NCBI GenBank assembly: GCA_944326565.1
Contig: CALVEL010000006.1
Span: 1 to 64,000, forward strand
Direction: 5' to 3'
From: Candidatus Gastranaerophilales bacterium
Lineage (GTDB): Bacteria; Cyanobacteriota; Vampirovibrionia; Gastranaerophilales; Gastranaerophilaceae
DNA: 64,000 nt
The notes below the pieces were generated by a model that saw only the letters and a program-made list of their open reading frames with translations, made no database searches and had not been told where the DNA came from. Positions within the stretch are counted from its first letter, which is position 1. Each line of letters opens with the position of its first letter. This document shows positions 48,210 to 57,023 of the stretch, one piece after another. The position numbers and the translations under genes were made by a program.

Positions 48210-48638
48210 CTAACCTTCCTTAACTGTTACACCCATTGCACGGCAAGAACCTTTTATCATTTTTACCGCTGCTTCTAAAGTTGTAGCATTTAAGTCATTC
48301 ATTTTCATTTTTGCGATTTCTTCAAGTTGAGCTTGAGTAATTTCAGCAACTTTATCCTTGTTCGGTACAGCTGAACCTTTTGACAAGTTTAAAGCTTTTT
48401 TAATCAACACCGGTGCCGGAGGTGATTTTGTTACAAATGAAAAACTTCTGTCTTCATATACATCAATTACTACAGGAATAATATATCCTGCTTGAGACTC
48501 TGTTTTTGCATTAAATTGCTTACAGAAATCCATGATGTTTACACCGTGCTGACCTAATGCCGGACCTACTGGAGGTGACGGATTTGCTTTTCCAGCTTCA
48601 ATCTGAAGCTTAATTTTTCCTACTACTTTTTTTGCCAT
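48210..48638 (-). CDS. rplK: 50S ribosomal protein L11
   Basis: L11 binds the GTPase centre of 23S rRNA. The ATG at 48638 follows AAAAGGAG, giving 142 residues. Motifs: [40 protein letters not shown] and [16 protein letters not shown]. An upstream extension of the frame is not family-like. Confidence 0.97.
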   Translation of the reverse strand: MAKKVVGKIKLQIEAGKANPSPPVGPALGQHGVNIMDFCKQFNAKTESQAGYIIPVVIDVYEDRSFSFVTKSPPAPVLIKKALNLSKGSAVPNKDKVAEITQAQLEEIAKMKMNDLNATTLEAAVKMIKGSCRAMGVTVKEG

Positions 48639-48737
48639 TTTTTTCTCCTTTTGTGGTGCTAACGGTTTCAACTTAGCGATTGAAAATCCTTCCACATTTT
48701 TGTACTTACTGACTGCTTTTAATCTCAGTCTTTTTTA

Positions 48738-49376
48738 TTATAGTTTGTTTATTTGCTTATATTCCAATTCTACAGGCGTTTCACGTCCGAAAATTGATAC
48801 GTTTGCACGTAATTTTGATTTGTCTGGATATACTTCAATAATATCCGCAACAAAGTCTGCAAAAGGTCCAGATATGATTCTGACCTTATCTCCAGCTTTA
48901 ACATCCAATTCAATCTTTTGAGTCTGTGATGTTGAGCGGTGAATAATCTTTTTGATTTCACTATCTCTAGCAGGTATCGGCTTTTTAGCTGATCCTACAA
49001 ATTTTGTAACACCTGCTGTATGGCGAACTACGTACCAGCTGTCTTCATCCATTATCATTTCGACTAACACATACCCTGGGAAGATTTTTTCTTCACGTTC
49101 TTGCTTTTTGCCGCCTTTCATTTGAGTGACGGTCTTTTGTGGAACTTCTACACGGAAGATTTTCTCACCCATGTTCATATATTCAATACGTTTTTCAAGA
49201 TTTACTTTTACTTTATTTTCATGTCCTGTCACTGTGTGAACTATATACCAGCGTTTCTGATTTTTTTTGGCTTCTTTTTTCTCTTCTTCAGCACGTGATT
49301 GAGCTTCTGCCTCTTGAGCTTCAGCTTTTAAATCTTCATTTAATTGTTCTTCCATTGATTTTTCTTTTTTTGCCAT
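48738..49376 (-). CDS. nusG: Transcription elongation/termination factor NusG
   Basis: NusG couples RNA polymerase to ribosome or Rho. The NGN domain is RWYIVHTVTGHENKVKVNLE, with FPGYVLVEMIMDEDSWYVVR, and the KOW domain is VKAGDKVRIISGPFADFVAD. An extra N-terminal acidic/helical extension of about 45 residues (EEQLNEDLKAEAQEAEAQSR) makes it 212 residues. Between secE and rplK. Confidence 0.96.
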   Translation of the reverse strand: MAKKEKSMEEQLNEDLKAEAQEAEAQSRAEEEKKEAKKNQKRWYIVHTVTGHENKVKVNLEKRIEYMNMGEKIFRVEVPQKTVTQMKGGKKQEREEKIFPGYVLVEMIMDEDSWYVVRHTAGVTKFVGSAKKPIPARDSEIKKIIHRSTSQTQKIELDVKAGDKVRIISGPFADFVADIIEVYPDKSKLRANVSIFGRETPVELEYKQINKL

Positions 49377-49405
49377 AAGCCACCTTTATTTTTTTGTTCC
49401 AAGAA

Positions 49406-49633
49406 CTATTTTATAAGTCCTAATAAACCTTTAAAAATTATATCCATTAGATAAACTGATACTGTAAATACAAACACTATCACAATTACAAACAAAGTCT
49501 CAGCTACCACTTGACGTTTTTCGGGCCAGCTTATTTTACCCCATTCAGATTTTACTCCTTTGAAGTAATTTTTTATTCCGTCTATAAATGCTGGAGTTTT
49601 TCCTGCTTGTGATGATGTATCATTGCCTATCAT
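49406..49633 (-). CDS. secE: Preprotein translocase subunit SecE
   Basis: SecE clamps SecY. The 75-residue protein has a polar N-terminus, the family block KSEWGKISWPEKRQVVAETL and a single membrane helix (LFVIVIVFVFTVSVYLMDII). Position before nusG and after tRNA-Trp is standard. Confidence 0.95.
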   Translation of the reverse strand: MIGNDTSSQAGKTPAFIDGIKNYFKGVKSEWGKISWPEKRQVVAETLFVIVIVFVFTVSVYLMDIIFKGLLGLIK

Positions 49634-49661
49634 TATTTGGTTTCCTTATTCTTTTTAAAAT

Positions 49662-49734
49662 CGCGCCCTGAAGGACTCGAACCCTCGACATCCGGTTTTG
49701 GAGACCGACGTTCTACCAACTGAACTAAGGACGC
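49662..49734 (-). tRNA. tRNA-Trp (anticodon CCA)
   Basis: The minus strand folds as a cloverleaf of 73 bases: acceptor GCGTCCT/AGGGCGC, D arm AGTTCAGTTGGTAGAAC, anticodon loop CTCCAAA (anticodon CCA) and T arm GGGTTCGAGTCCT. CCA end is not encoded. It lies between rpmG and secE, a common arrangement. Confidence 0.95.
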
Positions 49735-49772
49735 ATCAGGGGTAGTAATCCCCTTTTGCTTCTTAACTTGCG

Positions 49773-49940
49773 TTACTTAGTCTCTTTGTGATTTGTGTGT
49801 TTTTTACACTTAGGACAATATTTACTTAACTCAAGTCTTTCTTTGATATTTTTTTTGTTTTTTGTTGTTGTGTAGTTTCTTTCTTTGCAGTCTTCACATG
49901 CTAGAACTACCATTCTGTCATTTTTTCCTTTGATACCCAT
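49773..49940 (-). CDS. rpmG: 50S ribosomal protein L33
   Basis: The 55-residue product [20 protein letters not shown] continues [18 protein letters not shown] and [17 protein letters not shown], the L33 pattern with four zinc-type cysteines (the C+ form). It heads the rpmG-tRNA-Trp-secE-nusG-rplK-rplA block on the minus strand. Confidence 0.95.
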   Translation of the reverse strand: MGIKGKNDRMVVLACEDCKERNYTTTKNKKNIKERLELSKYCPKCKKHTNHKETK

Positions 49941-49992
49941 TGTTATTTCCTTTTTCCTATTAATTTTTCAACTTTTAAGTCCTTTTTAAAAT

Positions 49993-50021
49993 AGAATGTG
50001 AGAGAGATCACATTCTATTTA
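49993..50021 (-). terminator. Inverted repeat upstream of rpmG
   Basis: AATAGAATGTG and its complement enclose a seven-base loop between rpmG and the next hairpin at 50084. On the minus strand it precedes rpmG, so it may be a leader hairpin or a weak terminator. Confidence 0.35.
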
Positions 50022-50083
50022 ATCGGCTTATGAATATATAATAAAACAAAAATAAATAAATGCAAATAATTGTAAACAATTGC

Positions 50084-50124
50084 AAACAAAAAGAGCATGA
50101 ACTTATCCATGCTCTTTTTGTTTT
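50084..50124 (-). terminator. Terminator of the coiled-coil gene at 50139
   Basis: AAACAAAAAGAGCATG and its complement form a stem 14 bases past the stop codon on the minus strand. Confidence 0.8.
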
Positions 50125-50138
50125 ATTTAGTTACAAAA

Positions 50139-50735
50139 TTACTTTATCTTAAAATCAACAGATCTGTTTCGCATTTCATAAGAACTCGAAGAATCATAAC
50201 TACTATATGATTCAGATCTAAGTTTTTCCATATACACTTGACCATTTTTTACTACTTGTTGAAGTTGAGTCAAATCATGTTCAAGGTTAGTAAGCACTTG
50301 TTCTGCATATATTTCAGCACCTTCTCTTGTTTTCATTGCATCTTCTGTAGCTTTCATTCTGATTTCATCAGCTTCTTCTAGTGCTTTTCTTTTTAATTCT
50401 TCGCATTCTTCTTGGACTTGAGATCTTATACGATTACCTTCACGTTCCAAAGCTTTTATAAAATCAGCTTCTGACAATTTTCTATCAGCCTCTGCTTGAG
50501 CATCAGCAACTATTTTTTCAGCCTTTTGCTGTGCTTCCATTTGCATTTCATCTCTGCGTCTTAAAAATGCTCTTGCTTCCTGAATTTCAACAGGTAAATT
50601 ACTATATATCTTATCAATTAAAGCTTCTATTTCTTTTGGTTTTGCCAAAACAAAACGTCCCGGAATTATAGGAAAACTTTCTTCAATTGACATTTCTAAC
50701 AGTCTTAATAAGTCATATACGCCATTTTGTTGCAT
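50139..50735 (-). CDS. DivIVA-like/ATP-synthase-b-like coiled-coil protein
   Basis: The 198-residue protein is predicted to be mostly coiled coil. The first 60 residues (LLEMSIEESFPIIPGRFVLA and KEIEALIDKIYSNLPVEIQE) lead into RRRDEMQMEAQQKAEKIVAD and a long Ala/Glu-rich coil. Similar cyanobacterial proteins are often annotated as DivIVA-domain or ATP-synthase b-like; this one has no membrane segment. The tail is Ser/Tyr-rich. A scaffold role is likely. No enzyme motif. Confidence 0.65.
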   Translation of the reverse strand: MQQNGVYDLLRLLEMSIEESFPIIPGRFVLAKPKEIEALIDKIYSNLPVEIQEARAFLRRRDEMQMEAQQKAEKIVADAQAEADRKLSEADFIKALEREGNRIRSQVQEECEELKRKALEEADEIRMKATEDAMKTREGAEIYAEQVLTNLEHDLTQLQQVVKNGQVYMEKLRSESYSSYDSSSSYEMRNRSVDFKIK

Positions 50736-50855
50736 TGTATTACATATCCCTTTCTTGATAATTACATTCTACAAGAGCGAAAAACAATTGTCAAACTATT
50801 TTTATTTAATTAACAAGTATTTTAAGATATTTTACATTTATATTTTTTATTTGGC

Positions 50856-51329
50856 TTATTTTCTGTTTTGCAATAATTCATAGACCGGTTCAGGTACAAA
50901 TTTTGAAATGTCACCATTATTAAGATATATTTCTTTTATTGTACTTGAGGAGATGAAGTTATATTTTGGCTTTGTAATCATGAAAATAGTCTTTATATCG
51001 CTTGATAATGCACTATTAGCTTGTGATAACTGCATTTCATACTCAAAATCTGATACTGCTCTTAATCCTCTTAATATTACATTTGCATTTCTTTTTTTGG
51101 CATATTCTATTGTCAGCCCGTCAAAGCTGTCAACTTCTACATTTTCTATATCTTTGACGCTCTTTTTTATAAGCTCAACTCTTTCTTCTACTGTCAAAAA
51201 GGCATTCTTCTCGGAATTTCTTGCTACTGCAATGATCACCTTATCGAAAATTTCTGCTCCATTTTTTAAAATATCAATATGTCCTTTTGTAATAGGATCA
51301 AAACTACCGGGATAAACTGCTATTTTCAT
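50856..51329 (-). CDS. coaD: Phosphopantetheine adenylyltransferase
   Basis: CoaD makes dephospho-CoA. The start is taken at the ATG at 51329 (MKIAVYPGSFDPITKGHIDI) with GAGGAAAA upstream. The nucleotidyl-transferase HxGH motif is TKGHIDIL, and family blocks LRAVSDFEYEMQLSQANSAL and FISSSTIKEI are present. 157 residues, monocistronic. Upstream on the other strand lies a putative sRNA. Confidence 0.96.
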   Translation of the reverse strand: MKIAVYPGSFDPITKGHIDILKNGAEIFDKVIIAVARNSEKNAFLTVEERVELIKKSVKDIENVEVDSFDGLTIEYAKKRNANVILRGLRAVSDFEYEMQLSQANSALSSDIKTIFMITKPKYNFISSSTIKEIYLNNGDISKFVPEPVYELLQNRK

Positions 51330-51463
51330 AATTTTCCTCATTGTTTGTTTTAAAGCAAAACAATTATAAATCAAAAAAATATATTTTTACAAACTTTTGT
51401 AACAAAATAATTAAAATTTGAAATTCTATATATATAAAATACTTTATTTGTATATAACAAAGC

Positions 51464-51534
51464 TATAATATTTACTTACTATAACCTACCTACACACTTA
51501 CTACTAAACTTCTTTTTAGAAGTTTTTTTTTTTA
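51464..51534 (+). ncRNA. Possible short sRNA ending in a strong terminator
   Basis: A perfect TATAAT (51464-51469) with a weak ACTTTA at the 17-base position precedes about 58 bases of unstructured, C/A-rich sequence (ACCTACCTACACACTTAC). It ends in AAACTTC-GAAGTTT followed by eleven T residues. No open frame of size is present. The neighbouring genes are on the minus strand, so this is not their leader or terminator. Layout (short unstructured C-rich body plus terminator) resembles small regulatory RNAs such as cyanobacterial Yfr1. Confidence 0.4.
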
Positions 51535-51538
51535 CATA

Positions 51539-51574
51539 AAAAAGAACACCCATAAATGGATGTTCTTTTTTTAA
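51539..51574 (-). terminator. Terminator after winged-helix gene
   Basis: AAAAAAGAACACCCAT and ATGGATGTTCTTTTTT form a stem about 30 bases past the stop of the gene at 51603 on the minus strand. Confidence 0.75.
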
Positions 51575-51602
51575 ACTTTTTAATTTCTTGACAATATCAA
51601 AA

Positions 51603-51812
51603 CTATTTCAAGCTGATACTTACTGAAGCACCTTTTTTAGAAATAGCAACTTTGTCTTCTCTTGCTAACCAGCCAAGTCCTAGTTCTGCAAAGTTTCCTT
51701 TTAGATCTAGTTCTTTTTTCATTTTAGCAAATGTTGATTTTCCATTGTTTGATGACAAATAGTTGTAAATTTGTCCTGCTGATTGTCCGATTTGTTCTTG
51801 TAATTCTTGCAT
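51603..51812 (-). CDS. Small winged-helix protein (DUF2582-like)
   Basis: The ATG at 51812 follows GGAGGT with good spacing. The 69-residue product (MQELQEQIGQSAGQIYNYLS, then GKSTFAKMKKELDLKGNFAE and LGWLAREDKVAISKKGASV) reads as a winged-helix domain of the DUF2582 type found in other anaerobes. DNA binding is inferred. Monocistronic. Confidence 0.7.
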   Translation of the reverse strand: MQELQEQIGQSAGQIYNYLSSNNGKSTFAKMKKELDLKGNFAELGLGWLAREDKVAISKKGASVSISLK

Positions 51813-51962
51813 TTCTACCTCCACTTTCTTGCAATGCTTTTATTATTCTTTATTTACAGTATAATACTAGAACATTTTTTTCAAAAAAGCAATAGTTTAA
51901 TAGTATTAGTTTGAAACGTAAAAATAACACTTTTTTTGTGATAAAATACTATAAAAAGAGGA

Positions 51963-54900
51963 TTGATTAAGTTGATTTTAGAAGGAAGTGTATCATCTAA
52001 TAAAACAGAAATTCTGATAGAAAATTACGCAAAACTCCTAAACAATAGAGTTCCTGCATCTTCTATCCTTGTAATCGTTCAAAATTCTCAACTTAAAAAT
52101 AAATTTGTAGAAAGTACACTTAATCTATTAAAGATACCTGCTGTTGAGAAATTAGAAGTACATTCTTTTTTCTCGCTTGTATACAATACTATTATTGACA
52201 ACTGGGCGGTATTGGAAAATATCAATCCATACCCTGGAAAAGAGATTTTGCCAAATCTTGCAGGACTTGAAGTTTCACAATTTATCCTCAAAGATATTAT
52301 CAAAGAAGTTCAATTTAAAGGTTATAATTCTAAAAAATCACTGCTGCACCAATTATTCAGAAGATATTCTCTTATAGTACAGAATAATTTGACCGATGAT
52401 GAAGTTGATTGGAGATCAAGAGTATTGGGGGAAAGTTTTGCTGATGATGCAAAACTTGCACTTAAAAAATTGCTTGCTAAAACACTTTATCTAAGAGATT
52501 TTGACTATTTAAGACAGGGACTTGTTTTTAATTATATTTATAAAAATACAGAATATTTTAAAAATATTAAATATTTGATTTTGGATGACGGAGATGAAAT
52601 TACTCCAATTTGTTTTGATTTTATAAAATACCTTGCACCGCAATTAAAAGATGTTTTTATTGCTTTTGACAGAAAAGGAGCCAGCAGAACTGGTTATTTA
52701 AGTGCTGACAAAACCGCTGTTTGGGAATTTGAAAAACTTTTTAATGAGCCTATAATTTCTATAGATGCAAACTCTAAATTAAAATTTGATGCTGAAAATA
52801 TCTTTAAAAATATTACTGAAGACCAAAATGAAATTTTACATGATTTTTCACTTCAATCTCCATCTAAACGTGCAAAAATGATAGATCTGGCATCTGAGCA
52901 AATTAACAATCTTTTAAAATCAAAGGTAAAGCCTTCCGAAATTTCAGTGATTACACCTGTAATAGATGACATGTTGAAATTTTCACTTAAAGAAAATATT
53001 AAAAATCATACTAATTTGTTATTTTTATCAGGCAGCGAAAAACTTATTCAAAACCCTCTTGTGCTGTCAGTTTTAACTATTATCAAACTAAACTGCGGAA
53101 TGAGAGATAAATTAAGCACTTTTGACTTGAGAATTATACTTTCTAATTTTTTAGAAATTCCTATAAGATATTGTCGTGAAATCTTAGATAACTTTGACAA
53201 GACCAAAGAAATTATTGAATATCAATTTCCCCACGAAGATTACAACGAAAGATATCAAAAATTCCTCGCTATTGCAAATAATAATAAAAATTCAGAAAGA
53301 TCACTATCCGCGCAAGCTCTTGAGATTTACGAAGAGCTTGTTGATTTGAAAAATTTTGATGCAAACACTTTAAATAAATTTAATTTCTTCATAAAACAGC
53401 TTCAAGAATTTGAAAATATTTTTAAATCAGATTTTGAAAAAAGAAAATCAGAAATTATTACCCAGCTTGAGAATTCAATAATCTCTGAAAACCCATACTC
53501 AATCTTGGATATACAAGAATGGGATCTTGTAATAGGGACTCCTCAAAAAATCATTGACAATCAAATCAAGACAAAATATCAGATATGGCTTGATGTATCA
53601 AGTGATGAATGGATAAAAAGTGATACAGGACCTTTATATAACGCTTGGGTATTCCAACGCGGCTGGTCCAAAGATGAGTTTACAATTGACGACAATATAG
53701 AATTAGGTAAAGAGAAAACTGCGAGAATTTTAAGAAAATTGATTCTATGTGCAGAAGAAAAAATATATACCTATTCAAGCCTTTTTGATGGTAACGGGAT
53801 AGAAAACTTTGGCGGTATTGAAAAATATATTATAGTAGATAGTCCTAAAGAGACACCCTCTGAAATTCAAAAACAATTCAAAATAACACCAAGACCAGAT
53901 CAGCAGCCAGTATTGAATTATAAGTCAGGGCAAATGGCAATTTCTGCGGTTCCAGGAGCCGGCAAGACGACTATTTTATTAGCTCTGATTATTAAACTTT
54001 TAGAAATTGGGGTTAATCCTGAAAATATATTTGTACTGACTTATATGGAATCTGCTGCACGCAATTTTAGAGAAAGAATAAAAACAATTCGTGAAAATTC
54101 CGCTCAACTTCCCAATATAAGTACTATTCATGGACTTGCCCTTAGAATTTTAAAAGAAAACGAAAATTTTGAGCGTCTTGGATTATCCTCAGACTTTGAA
54201 ATTTGTGATGACACTCAACGTTCAAGAATTGTAAAAGAAATTGCTACAAAATTAAAACTAAAAAAAACAGAAACTGATGATTTTGACAGAGCAATATCGG
54301 TATTTAAAATAGGTAACGGTGTTTTTAACTCTAACATTACAGATGCAAAACTTAAAAAATTTCAAATATTTTTTGATGATTACCAAACTACTTTAAAGGC
54401 TTCAAATTTAATAGATTATGATGACATGCTTATATCATCGGTTAGACTTTTAGAAGAAAATCCGGATATTCTCGCGCATTATCAAAATATATGTCATTTT
54501 ATTATTGAAGATGAAGCACAAGATTCATCTGCTATTCAACAGAAACTCATAAATTTATTAAGTGCCAAATACAAAAACCTTATCCGCTGCGGTGACATTA
54601 ATCAGGCTATCACAACAACTTTCTCCAATGCAGATGTCGAAGGATTTAGGAATTTTATAAAAAATTCCGATAACGTAAGCATGGATTGTTCCCAAAGATG
54701 CACAAAAGACGTATGGACTCTTGCTAATGAGCTTGTAAAATTTGCTGATAGCAAAGAAGAAATGCAAAATGCATTTTATAAAATTTTCATGCACCCTGTA
54801 GAAGGTAAAAATCCAATAAGTGAAAATGCGCTTACTGCAAAAATATTTGACAGCACATTAGAAGAAAAAAATTATATTTTATCAGTTATAAAAAACGCCC

Positions 54901-55844
54901 TCAAAAAAAATCCTAAAACTACTATTGGTATTCTTTTAAGAAACAATTTCCAAGTAGTTCAATGGATGGATTTTATAAACAACAGCGGGCTAAAGACAAT
55001 TACAAGAAGTGAATGTCTTGAGCAAAAAACTATATTTCGTGTAATTTATGCTGTGCTTCTAATGATATTAAATCCGTTTGATAATAATATCATTGCGGAT
55101 TGTTACGAAACACTTGCTGAATCTGGGTTTTATAAACAAAGGCTGGGATGTGAGATAAGAAAATATGAAAACCCATTTATTTCAATTAATTGTGACAATA
55201 TAAATAATACTTATCTTGAACAATTCTATTGGGACTTAACTTATTGGCTTTCTTTTCCGCATCTAAGCTCCGATCAACTAGCTATTAAAATAGGTCTTTA
55301 TTATTTTTCAAGTGAAATCGAAAAATCGAATGTATACTTAATTTCGACACTAATAAAACGTATCGGTATAAATAACAGTAATTTTGAATATATTATGACA
55401 AGACTTTTGGAACTTTCTAAAAAAACATCCCTCAGCGGATTCAAATTTTTCTCAGAAGAAGATGAAAGTAATAAAGAATTTTTACAAGGCAAAGTCCAAA
55501 TTATGACATTACATAAATCAAAAGGAGATGAATTCGACCTTGTATTTTTACCTGAAATGACTGAAAAAAATCTTACTCTTGACTTTAATCAAATCAAATT
55601 AAAATCATCAGATTTTATGGAAAATGTAAGGCAAATGAATCCTAATTATAAAGCCAAATCAGAATTTCAACTAAAACAGGAAATTTTATCCGAAAACTTA
55701 CGACTTTTATATGTAGCAATTACAAGAGCAAAAAAATATTTGCAAATTACAATGAGTAAAAAATCTAAATCTTATGAAAAAATAATAGATCAAGAACCAT
55801 CATTAATATTTGATATAATTAATATGAAAGCAGGTAATTTATGA
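51963..55844 (+). CDS. AddA/UvrD-type helicase with N-terminal degenerate helicase half
   Basis: The 1293-residue protein has two SF1 helicase-like halves. The C-terminal half is intact: Walker A SAVPGAGKTTILL (Lys668), Walker B EDEAQDSS (850-854), KVQIMTLHKSKGDEFDLVFL and the C-terminal LRLLYVAITRAKKYLQI. The N-terminal 640 residues look like an inactive copy: a P-loop relic LEGSVSSNKTEILIENY (Lys14 present, the Gly before it changed to Asn), YLILDDGDEITP and late ARILRKLILCAEEKIYTYSS. This resembles AddB, the inactive helicase subunit of AddAB, fused to an AddA-like helicase. It overlaps the following nuclease by 4 bases. Start is TTG; the ribosome binding site is very close. Confidence 0.82.
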   Translation: MIKLILEGSVSSNKTEILIENYAKLLNNRVPASSILVIVQNSQLKNKFVESTLNLLKIPAVEKLEVHSFFSLVYNTIIDNWAVLENINPYPGKEILPNLAGLEVSQFILKDIIKEVQFKGYNSKKSLLHQLFRRYSLIVQNNLTDDEVDWRSRVLGESFADDAKLALKKLLAKTLYLRDFDYLRQGLVFNYIYKNTEYFKNIKYLILDDGDEITPICFDFIKYLAPQLKDVFIAFDRKGASRTGYLSADKTAVWEFEKLFNEPIISIDANSKLKFDAENIFKNITEDQNEILHDFSLQSPSKRAKMIDLASEQINNLLKSKVKPSEISVITPVIDDMLKFSLKENIKNHTNLLFLSGSEKLIQNPLVLSVLTIIKLNCGMRDKLSTFDLRIILSNFLEIPIRYCREILDNFDKTKEIIEYQFPHEDYNERYQKFLAIANNNKNSERSLSAQALEIYEELVDLKNFDANTLNKFNFFIKQLQEFENIFKSDFEKRKSEIITQLENSIISENPYSILDIQEWDLVIGTPQKIIDNQIKTKYQIWLDVSSDEWIKSDTGPLYNAWVFQRGWSKDEFTIDDNIELGKEKTARILRKLILCAEEKIYTYSSLFDGNGIENFGGIEKYIIVDSPKETPSEIQKQFKITPRPDQQPVLNYKSGQMAISAVPGAGKTTILLALIIKLLEIGVNPENIFVLTYMESAARNFRERIKTIRENSAQLPNISTIHGLALRILKENENFERLGLSSDFEICDDTQRSRIVKEIATKLKLKKTETDDFDRAISVFKIGNGVFNSNITDAKLKKFQIFFDDYQTTLKASNLIDYDDMLISSVRLLEENPDILAHYQNICHFIIEDEAQDSSAIQQKLINLLSAKYKNLIRCGDINQAITTTFSNADVEGFRNFIKNSDNVSMDCSQRCTKDVWTLANELVKFADSKEEMQNAFYKIFMHPVEGKNPISENALTAKIFDSTLEEKNYILSVIKNALKKNPKTTIGILLRNNFQVVQWMDFINNSGLKTITRSECLEQKTIFRVIYAVLLMILNPFDNNIIADCYETLAESGFYKQRLGCEIRKYENPFISINCDNINNTYLEQFYWDLTYWLSFPHLSSDQLAIKIGLYYFSSEIEKSNVYLISTLIKRIGINNSNFEYIMTRLLELSKKTSLSGFKFFSEEDESNKEFLQGKVQIMTLHKSKGDEFDLVFLPEMTEKNLTLDFNQIKLKSSDFMENVRQMNPNYKAKSEFQLKQEILSENLRLLYVAITRAKKYLQITMSKKSKSYEKIIDQEPSLIFDIINMKAGNL

Positions 55845-56482
55845 AAAATTTTTCTCCTAATATGTTGAAAACTTTTGAAAGTTGTCCTGTCAAATATGAT
55901 TTAAAATTTAATAAAAAAATAATTGTGCCACAAAATCCAATACTGTTTGAAAAAGGCAAAAAAATTCACGCTCTTGCAAACTATTACCACAAAGGCTCAG
56001 ATATTTCAAAACTTGAAAAAGCTCTTAATAATGAAGAATATAAAATTTGGGAGAGCCTTAAAAATAATGAATACTTTTCAAAAAAATGTATTCATTCTGA
56101 ATATTCAGTCACAGCAAAACTTGATGATTTCTGGATTTTCGGAAGAATTGATGCTATCGTTAAGGAAAATAAAAACTATTACATTTTAGATTACAAAACC
56201 GGAGCTATACCAAAAAATCCGGAAAAAGACTTTCAAACTATGATTTATCTCATTTGTGCCGATTTAATACTGCCCCAAAAAGATTCTTTGTATTTCGTAT
56301 ATATTGATTTGAAAAATAACGAAAATAAAATTATTGAGTTTTCCCCTAATTTAAAAGAAATTTATAAAACAGTACTTAAAGAAAAATGTAAAATAATTAC
56401 TCAAACCTCAGAATTTGAAGGAAAAGAAAACAAATCTATATGTAAATTTTGCGAGTATAATAAAATTTGCAAAATTACATAA
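55841..56482 (+). CDS. PD-(D/E)XK nuclease with iron-sulfur-type cysteines
   Basis: The 213-residue protein carries the RecB-type nuclease core: FGRIDAIVKENK, YYILDYKTGA (Asp and Lys of the motif) and HSEYSVTAKL before it. Four cysteines in the Cas4/AddB arrangement, one near the N-terminus (ESCPVKYDL) and three at the C-terminus (SICKFCEYNKICK), should hold a 4Fe-4S cluster. In AddB these features sit at the C-terminus of the inactive helicase; here they form a separate small gene translationally coupled to the helicase (ATGA overlap). Together they look like a rearranged AddAB recombination nuclease. Confidence 0.85.
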   Translation: MKNFSPNMLKTFESCPVKYDLKFNKKIIVPQNPILFEKGKKIHALANYYHKGSDISKLEKALNNEEYKIWESLKNNEYFSKKCIHSEYSVTAKLDDFWIFGRIDAIVKENKNYYILDYKTGAIPKNPEKDFQTMIYLICADLILPQKDSLYFVYIDLKNNENKIIEFSPNLKEIYKTVLKEKCKIITQTSEFEGKENKSICKFCEYNKICKIT

Positions 56483-56490
56483 AAGAAAAA

Positions 56491-56591
56491 GAGGTGACTT
56501 TTTTATTAAAAAAAGGAGCATTCACCTCTATTGACTTGCAGTAAGCTATGACTCTTACTACAATTATTTCCTTAGCTATGATAAGGAAATA
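56491..56591. repeat. Three adjacent hairpins, two with identical loop
   Basis: GAGGTGA...TCACCTC (56491-56528), GTAAG..CTTAC (around 56542-56559) and TATTTCCTTA/TAAGGAAATA (56565-56591) follow each other. The second and third both enclose GCTATGA. The first could terminate the helicase-nuclease transcript. The rest is unexplained. Confidence 0.4.
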
Positions 56592-56708
56592 CCTTTATAA
56601 AAACTATTTAAATTATAATAAATCTGATGAATATTTTATAGAAACTTAGCTAATTGCTTAATATATTTTTCATATTACCATAATATTGGGTAGCAAGTCA
56701 ACATATAG

Positions 56709-56957
56709 GTGTTTAAAATTATAGGTATGGAAAAATGCTCACACACTGACTTGACAGAAAAATTAGGACAAAAAATTCGTATTGAAAGAATGAAAAGGAA
56801 AATGTCTCAGGAGAAGTTGGCTGAACTCTCGGAATTAAACAGAAATTTTATAGGTATGGTTGAAAGAGGAGAAAGTAATATAACAGTCAAAAATTTAGAG
56901 GCCATTGCTAAAGCTTTTAATATGGAAATACAAGAGTTGTTCAATTTTGTTATTTAA
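56709..56957 (+). CDS. XRE-family HTH regulator
   Basis: The 82-residue protein has the Cro/CI HTH (LGQKIRIERMKRKMSQEKLA; LNRNFIGMVERGESNITVKN) and little more. Start may be the GTG at 56709 or the ATG at 56727 (MEKCSHTDLTEKLG), the latter with a TAGGT just before it. It lies after the helicase-nuclease pair but separated by the hairpin region; a regulatory link is unproven. Terminates into a hairpin shared with rplL. Confidence 0.9.
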   Translation: MFKIIGMEKCSHTDLTEKLGQKIRIERMKRKMSQEKLAELSELNRNFIGMVERGESNITVKNLEAIAKAFNMEIQELFNFVI

Positions 56958-56977
56958 TTAAATGCTAACACTAAAAA

Positions 56978-57004
56978 ATCCCCGCTTTGCGGGGATTTTT
57001 TATA
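56978..57004. terminator. Shared terminator, XRE gene and rplL
   Basis: AAATCCCCGC and GCGGGGATTT stem between the convergent ends; A/T-rich flanks on both sides. Confidence 0.8.
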
Positions 57005-57023
57005 ATGCTTTTCTACAAATGAA

